From Maratus speciosus (Eukaryota; Arthropoda; Arachnida; Araneae; Salticidae): a stretch of DNA of 64,000 nucleotides. The notes beneath the pieces are model-generated. The model saw only the letters and a program-made list of their open reading frames with translations, ran no database searches and was not told where the DNA came from. The position numbers were made by a program, and so were the translations under genes. The DNA lies in contig OZ010800.1 of NCBI GenBank assembly GCA_963932465.1, positions 37,748,352 to 37,812,351 on the forward strand, read 5' to 3'. Below are positions 59,341-64,000 of this stretch, piece after piece (position 1 is the stretch's first letter; each line of letters begins with the position of its first letter).

Positions 59341-59461
59341 CATTCAATGAATGCTTGAATCCAGAGGATGCATGAACCAAAACAAATGCACTTTTATGTT
59401 CTAATAGCATTTTGTTATCTGTTTTAGCTGCTTGTTGGAACATATACTCATAAAACTGGTC
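59341..59461 (-). CDS. pelo: Pelota, internal coding exon
   Basis: A 121-bp exon: 40 codons and one base of a Glu codon. Acceptor TTTTTTTTAAAG and donor GTAAGT. The peptide reads DQFYEYMFQQAAKTDNKMLL, then FVLVHASSGFKHSLN. This is the end of pelota domain 2 (the eRF1_2-like fold); the YMFQQA.KTDNK and HASSG.KHSL blocks are diagnostic. An ATG-initiated frame extends upstream into the intron (to 59506) but is not used. Confidence 0.98.
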
Positions 59462-59548
59462 CTTTAAAAAAAAGGTCAGATTTCTTATAACAAAATAAAA
59501 GTTCAAAACTAAAACTGAATTACATATATCAGACTTTGAAATTCATAC
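59462..59548 (-). other. pelo: Pelo short intron, 87 bp
   Basis: Donor GTATGA (59543-59548) and acceptor TTTAAAG (59462 upward). It is the only short intron seen in the gene. Confidence 0.9.
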
Positions 59549-59589
59549 CTTAACAAATCCTGGGCTAGCAATTAGAACACATTTAACAA
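59549..59589 (-). CDS. pelo: Pelota, internal micro-exon
   Basis: Only 41 bp: two bases completing a Val or Ile codon, and thirteen codons reading VKCVLIASPGFVK. This is the conserved 'VVKCVL.ASPGF' strand of pelota domain 2 that immediately precedes the next exon in the family. Acceptor TTTCTTCTAG. All upstream coding exons (the Sm-like N-terminal domain and most of domain 2, about 200 residues in the family) were not found before 64000. Confidence 0.95.
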
Positions 59590-60314
59590 CTAGAAGAAAC
59601 ACAAAATGGTAATATATTAATTTTAACTTGCACATAAAATTATTTAGATACTAATTAGATATATTAGATATAATTTATTCTATTTAAACATTTTATGATT
59701 TGTTCTGCTATTTCAATGTCAGAAAAAAAACATTAATAAATTACTTATTTTAAAACAAACAGTATTCTAGAATCAATTTCAATAGCAATTTAAAAATTGA
59801 AACAACAAAATTTCATATGTTACACATATAAATCAATATAGAATAGAGCAGTGGGCGTCCAAATCGTTTGGTTTCGCCGGGTTGCACTTGAGGTGAAAAA
59901 TTTATTTCAAGATTCATTTGAAGGTAATTTTTTTTTTCTTGACCTGGAAATACACTGTATACTAACACTAAGAATGGGCTTTTTAACAGCTTCTGGTTGT
60001 TAACTGGAAGAAGACACTTTAATTACCTCCAAGGAAGACTTAAAGGAATCAACTGGGAACTGAGACTTAATGTTCACTCTACACCTTTCACTGGTTCAGA
60101 CTGTTAGTAGAACGAATGCAGATGAGTTTCCCTCAACCTGCTTGGCCAGCATGGAAGAATTTGGCTGCATCCGCTCTTATTTTATCATGTATTCAAAATA
60201 TAAGTTATGGATCTCAATTCCCAGCATTCTGCATGCCTCTGGTTATGGCAACAATCAGAAAGACATGAAGACAGAGGGTGTTGAGAATCCTCGTGATTGG
60301 TTTGACTGTCATAA

Positions 60315-60990
60315 GTTAACAACCTTGGCTACATATAACAGATGATCCATATCTTTGAAAAATCATTTACATGAATTTGAAGAATTACAAACAATCGACT
60401 GGAACATCTTAGGATTATGCGAAGTAAGAAAAGGGGAAGAAGATTGATATTGTCAGTGGACATGTACTATAACTTAAATACAGAGACACAGAAGATGGAA
60501 TAAGCAGTGTAGGATTTCTGATTCATAAAAAATGGAAGAATCCCATGGTAGGTAGAATAGGATAGTACAGAGTTGCAACATTAGTTATACAAGTATCAAG
60601 AAGATACAAGATACAAATTATCCAAGTTTATACCAACAATAAGCTACACTGATAAAGAAGTTAAGGATTTCTACAAAGAAATAACTTCACTGAATCAGAA
60701 GTGAAAATGCTACATAAAATTAATAATGGGAGACTGGAATGTTGGAATTAGACAAAAAAGAAATACAAGTTCTCAGTAGGAAATCATGGATATGGGATGC
60801 ATAATGAAAGTACAAACACCCCATAGTGGTATCCCAAAGATGTAAAATGACCATGAACACAAACTCAGGCAAAATGGAGCAACAGAATCAGGAAAGTGGT
60901 TGGTGTTAATTAGATGACTAAACTGCTAGACAGGAAGCAATGGAAAAATCTGGGGAGACCGACATCCAGCAGTGGATTTAAAACTGATGA
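60315..60990 (+). pseudogene. RTE-like LINE endonuclease relic
   Basis: Pieces of an apurinic-type endonuclease occur in order with stops and frameshifts. They are LTTLATYNR (like NVRTL), DWNILGLCEVRKG with the catalytic Glu, GFLIHKKW, RYKIQIIQVYTP, and IMGDWNVGI, matching the conserved MGDFNA block with its catalytic Asp. The pattern fits RTE/BovB endonucleases, often annotated in databases as craniofacial development protein 2-like. No reverse transcriptase follows within the window. Old and inactive. Confidence 0.78.
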
Positions 60991-61977
60991 TGTGGATGAA
61001 TATTAACAACAATTGTTAAACAAAAATGTTAGAAATGTACAGTATACAATGCAATAAAAATATAAAAGTATCCTGGAAAATAAGGCATGACTTCCTTTCT
61101 TTTACAAAAAACAGATATTATGAACATTAAATTATACTTAGCACATAAACCAGAACATTACAACTAGCAACATAATATTGTATGATCCATATGATATGCA
61201 AAATATTTCAAATTTTTCTTGAAATGGAAAATAAAAGTTCTTTAAAGTGGCAAGTGTAGAATATATTAAATATTAAATACTAGCAAACCCACCCAATGTT
61301 GCCTACGCTTGGAATAGTAGCCTTAAAACTGTGTGATACTAAAGTCCAGCTATTAAAGTATTCATATTCTTGTTAAATATCAAAATCTTAATATTGACTT
61401 AAAAATTTTGCTACGCATCTCAGGTCCTCTCATGGCATACCATTGTGCCACACCAATCTAGTTGAGAATCACTGCTTTAAATCAATCTTGCACATGCTGG
61501 ATAAAAAAGATTTTGACCGTGATGCCACCTGCGTCATCACAGTAACACTTTTGGATGATAAACATGGAATTTTACAAACCCACATTCTAAATTTTTTCCC
61601 CTACTTTCTTCTCCGTGTTTCAGATCAATGTCCTTAATTTCTTAAATAATTAATTTTGAAAAAACTTTTTCTTTATTTTTTTCAATTGATTCCTAAAAGT
61701 CTGCTCAATACAGTGATACAAAATATAAGATTGGATGGGTAAGGTATTAAATAGAAATTGGTTGATAAAAAACAAACTTTTCATTTTCAATCATTGAGAC
61801 TTTTTTTTTAAATCTAAAAAAACTCAAAACTTTCTGTACAAATTCTGAATAAATTTTATTAAAAAGACAAAAATATAATAATATATATAGCAAAAAGATT
61901 GAACTTTGATTGTTTTTATGAGTGGCTCAAAATCGCCAGTGAAGTTGGAAAACAGGAGAAATGAACAAATTCTCACA

Positions 61978-61984
61978 TTCAAGG

Positions 61985-62014
<30 letters not shown>
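61978..62014 (+). repeat. Poly-A run
   Basis: About 30 consecutive A bases; a simple repeat or retroposed tail with no recognised body. Confidence 0.6.
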
Positions 62015-62015
<1 letters not shown>

Positions 62016-64000
62016 AAAATCTGAACTTGCAGTGCATTCAGACTTGTTTTCATCTACCCAGAATCAAATTTGTAGACCTCTACTTGCGATAGATTTCCCT
62101 AGCCAACAAACAGGCAGGCAAGCAGACAAAAACTTTCTTCAATTAATCAAGATACAGAGATAGATTATTTAGTTTCAGTTCTCAAATACTGTTGCAGATT
62201 GGACAGCTCTAGTATAGAGTTAAAAATTAGTTCATCTTTCTGGACCTCAAAATAACAACCCATTAAAGGAAAGCTTAACTAACTAGACTTAACAATTTTA
62301 TGACTGTAAAAAAGTAGCAATTCCAATAAGGACTTATAGCAGCGAAAATAATTAGAAAACAAATGCTCAAATCTATTTATCTATTAAAATCTGACAATAT
62401 GTATGTTACATTTACTCTTCCAAGAAGAAGATGAGATGTTAAGAAACAAACATCAAATATTCATAAGAATCTTAAAAAAGCTTTCAAAATTTAAATGAAT
62501 TTCTGAGATATTATTATTATTTTTTCATTTTTAATGAAATTTCTTGGTAGCAGTTAAGTTATTCCATCATTGTGAAAAAAAGAATAAGTATGGAATAATG
62601 AGAATTATTGTTATTTTCTCATTAAAATCAAAAAGAAAAAATGTGATGACACTTATTTTTGGGCAGTTGAGCTGATTATGCAACAAAATCATGCAGCTTC
62701 ATTCAATGTTACAATAAACTAAATTTCAATGCATGTTATTTAACCCGTTGAATGCAGAGCCCATTTGACCAAGATGTCCCCCAGGGCAGAATTTTTTATT
62801 TTTATTTTTACACAATTACCCTTCTAAATAACATAAAAAAATCTAATGACCCCTCAAGTGAGGGGTTACCACCACATAAGCGAGATGACGTTAGGCAAAC
62901 CTGGAATACAACACCTCACTGGAGGAGTTTCAGCCACACAGACAGACTTTTCAAAAATATTGGGTGGGCCAAAAAAATTTTCAGTAAAATAATACATTAA
63001 ATAATATTCTTATAAGTTCTTCCTTATAAATACATTAATATTTATTTTAAGTAACATTGCAATGGCTAACTATTGAAAGTGCAAAAAAATAAATGTCAAG
63101 AAAAGCATACATTTTAGTCACGTAATTGCTTTATCAATTCAAGACCTCAAAACAAATGACAAAACAGGCAGGAAATTCGTTTTTGTGAGAAATTTCACTA
63201 CACATCCGGTGAAGGGGTTTTCAAAGCTCCTGTAAGTCTAATTGATGATACTAGTTTTCAAACAAAATTATTTTGCAAACGTTAATAAAACCAAATTTCA
63301 TTTCGGTGATTAAATAAATAAAAAAATAAATTACAAATTAAATTAATTGAAATTTGGTTTGTGGAGAGATCAAATTATTGGGTGGACTTGCGCCCCATGG
63401 GCCCATATAAGTTGCACACAGGCATGATGAATTTCAACAAACATGCATTTTACTTGCAAAGATAGGTAAATTATGAAATAAAAATTTACTATTTACAATT
63501 ACTTATTTACATTATTTATGAAAAAAATGAAAATTATTTACATAAAAAAGTACAAATTTTTGTGAAATCTTTATGCCAATCTCTAAAACAGTCCAAACAA
63601 ATTTATTTGTTCGTTTTGTGTGCTACTCCCTCTTCAGTAAAATGTAATCTTGACAGACCCCTCACAGGAGGTACTGCCACATTCAAAGAGTTGAAAATAA
63701 TAATAATGCATCTTTCTTATGAGATTCAGATCTTTCTCAGAGAAGATATTAGATCCTAATTTTTTAATTTTAGCATGCAATTTACAATGTATGATTTCCA
63801 GAACGTGTTTTAACATTATCAGAAAATTGTTAGTGTTCCATTATAAATAATACGCCATATTTCAGGTGCCAAATGTAATAGAAATAAATCTAATAAGCAA
63901 GTTTAAGAATTAAATATCATAAGCAAAAAGATAGAAATTTAGACACAAAATTATCGGCAAAATGTAAAGAAGTTTCGGCAACATCTTTAATCACTTAATT

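Larger units (their letters stand above)
59590..64000 (-). other. pelo: Pelo upstream intron (incomplete) and repeats
   Basis: The preceding pelo exon was not located, so this intron probably continues past the window. Contents: hAT-like solo ends (CAGTGGGCGTCC at 59849; complement of CAGTGATTCTCAACTAG ending at 61474), an RTE-like endonuclease relic, a diverged ACTAGCAAACCCACCC repeat at 61278, and poly-A at 61984-62012. A TTAACCCGTTGAATGCAGAG solo end lies at 62741. The rest, including 61640-62740 and 63000-64000, is AT-rich without recognised genes. Confidence 0.6.

Noticed and set aside
59849..61474. One hAT element bounded by CAGTGGGCGTCC and the complement of CAGTGATTCTCAAC
   Set aside because: The two ends differ beyond the first five bases and the flanking 8-mers (GAATAGAG, CTTTAAAT) do not match; treated as separate solo ends.
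63634..63816. 60-residue minus-strand frame (starts MLKHVLEIIHCKLHAKIKKL) as a missing pelo exon
   Set aside because: No resemblance to pelota N-terminal or domain 2 sequence, and no suitable splice sites were identified.

Overview
The window looks like metazoan, probably arthropod, nuclear DNA. It is very AT-rich, has spliced genes with huge introns, and is packed with nested DNA transposons (hAT, Tigger/pogo, mariner-like and TTAA-targeting elements). It also holds LINE fragments and one young Copia-type LTR retrotransposon. A chelicerate such as a spider is plausible from this repeat spectrum, but that is inference; no species can be named from the sequence alone.

The one certain host gene is pelota (pelo, the Dom34 family of ribosome-rescue factors) on the minus strand. 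Five coding exons were found with correct GT..AG borders and compatible phases: 59549-59589, 59341-59461, 53697-53889, 23568-23674 and 13369-13451 (stop codon at 13369-13371). Together they encode about 180 residues: the end of domain 2, all of domain 3 and the acidic tail. The N-terminal half was not found and presumably lies beyond 64000. The introns are about 10.1 kb, 30.0 kb, 5.5 kb and 87 bp, so most of the window is the interior of one gene.

Left flank, 1-13.3 kb: a decayed PIF1/Helitron helicase, a TA-flanked element filled with a 31-bp satellite, a roughly 240-bp tandem repeat split by a 5'-truncated RT-RNase H LINE, two hAT-type elements, and a palindrome carrying tRNA-like pol III boxes just past the pelo 3' end.

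Intron 13.4-23.6 kb: a TTAA element, a hAT inserted in another hAT-like element, a second TTAA element, a 2.5-kb hAT with a perfect 8-bp target duplication, a foldback repeat, and a BED/hAT transposase relic.

Intron 23.7-53.7 kb: a hAT with a perfect target duplication and a TTAA element; then a composite hAT-like unit (25965-33442) holding a Copia-type element (26328-31605) and two 31-bp satellite arrays. These are followed by a 1.3-kb near-perfect palindrome, a 2.6-kb Tigger transposon, and a region with an unidentified two-exon reading frame (40926-41622). The intron ends with a 1.1-kb hAT and a 4.3-kb TA-flanked element containing another transposon with a degenerate copy of the same satellite.

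Right side, 53.9-64 kb: small MITEs, local duplications, an RTE-like endonuclease relic and solo transposon ends.

The points most worth a second look are the 31-bp satellite shared by otherwise unrelated transposons, the very young but gag-only Copia-type element, the unidentified spliced frame, and the large palindrome.
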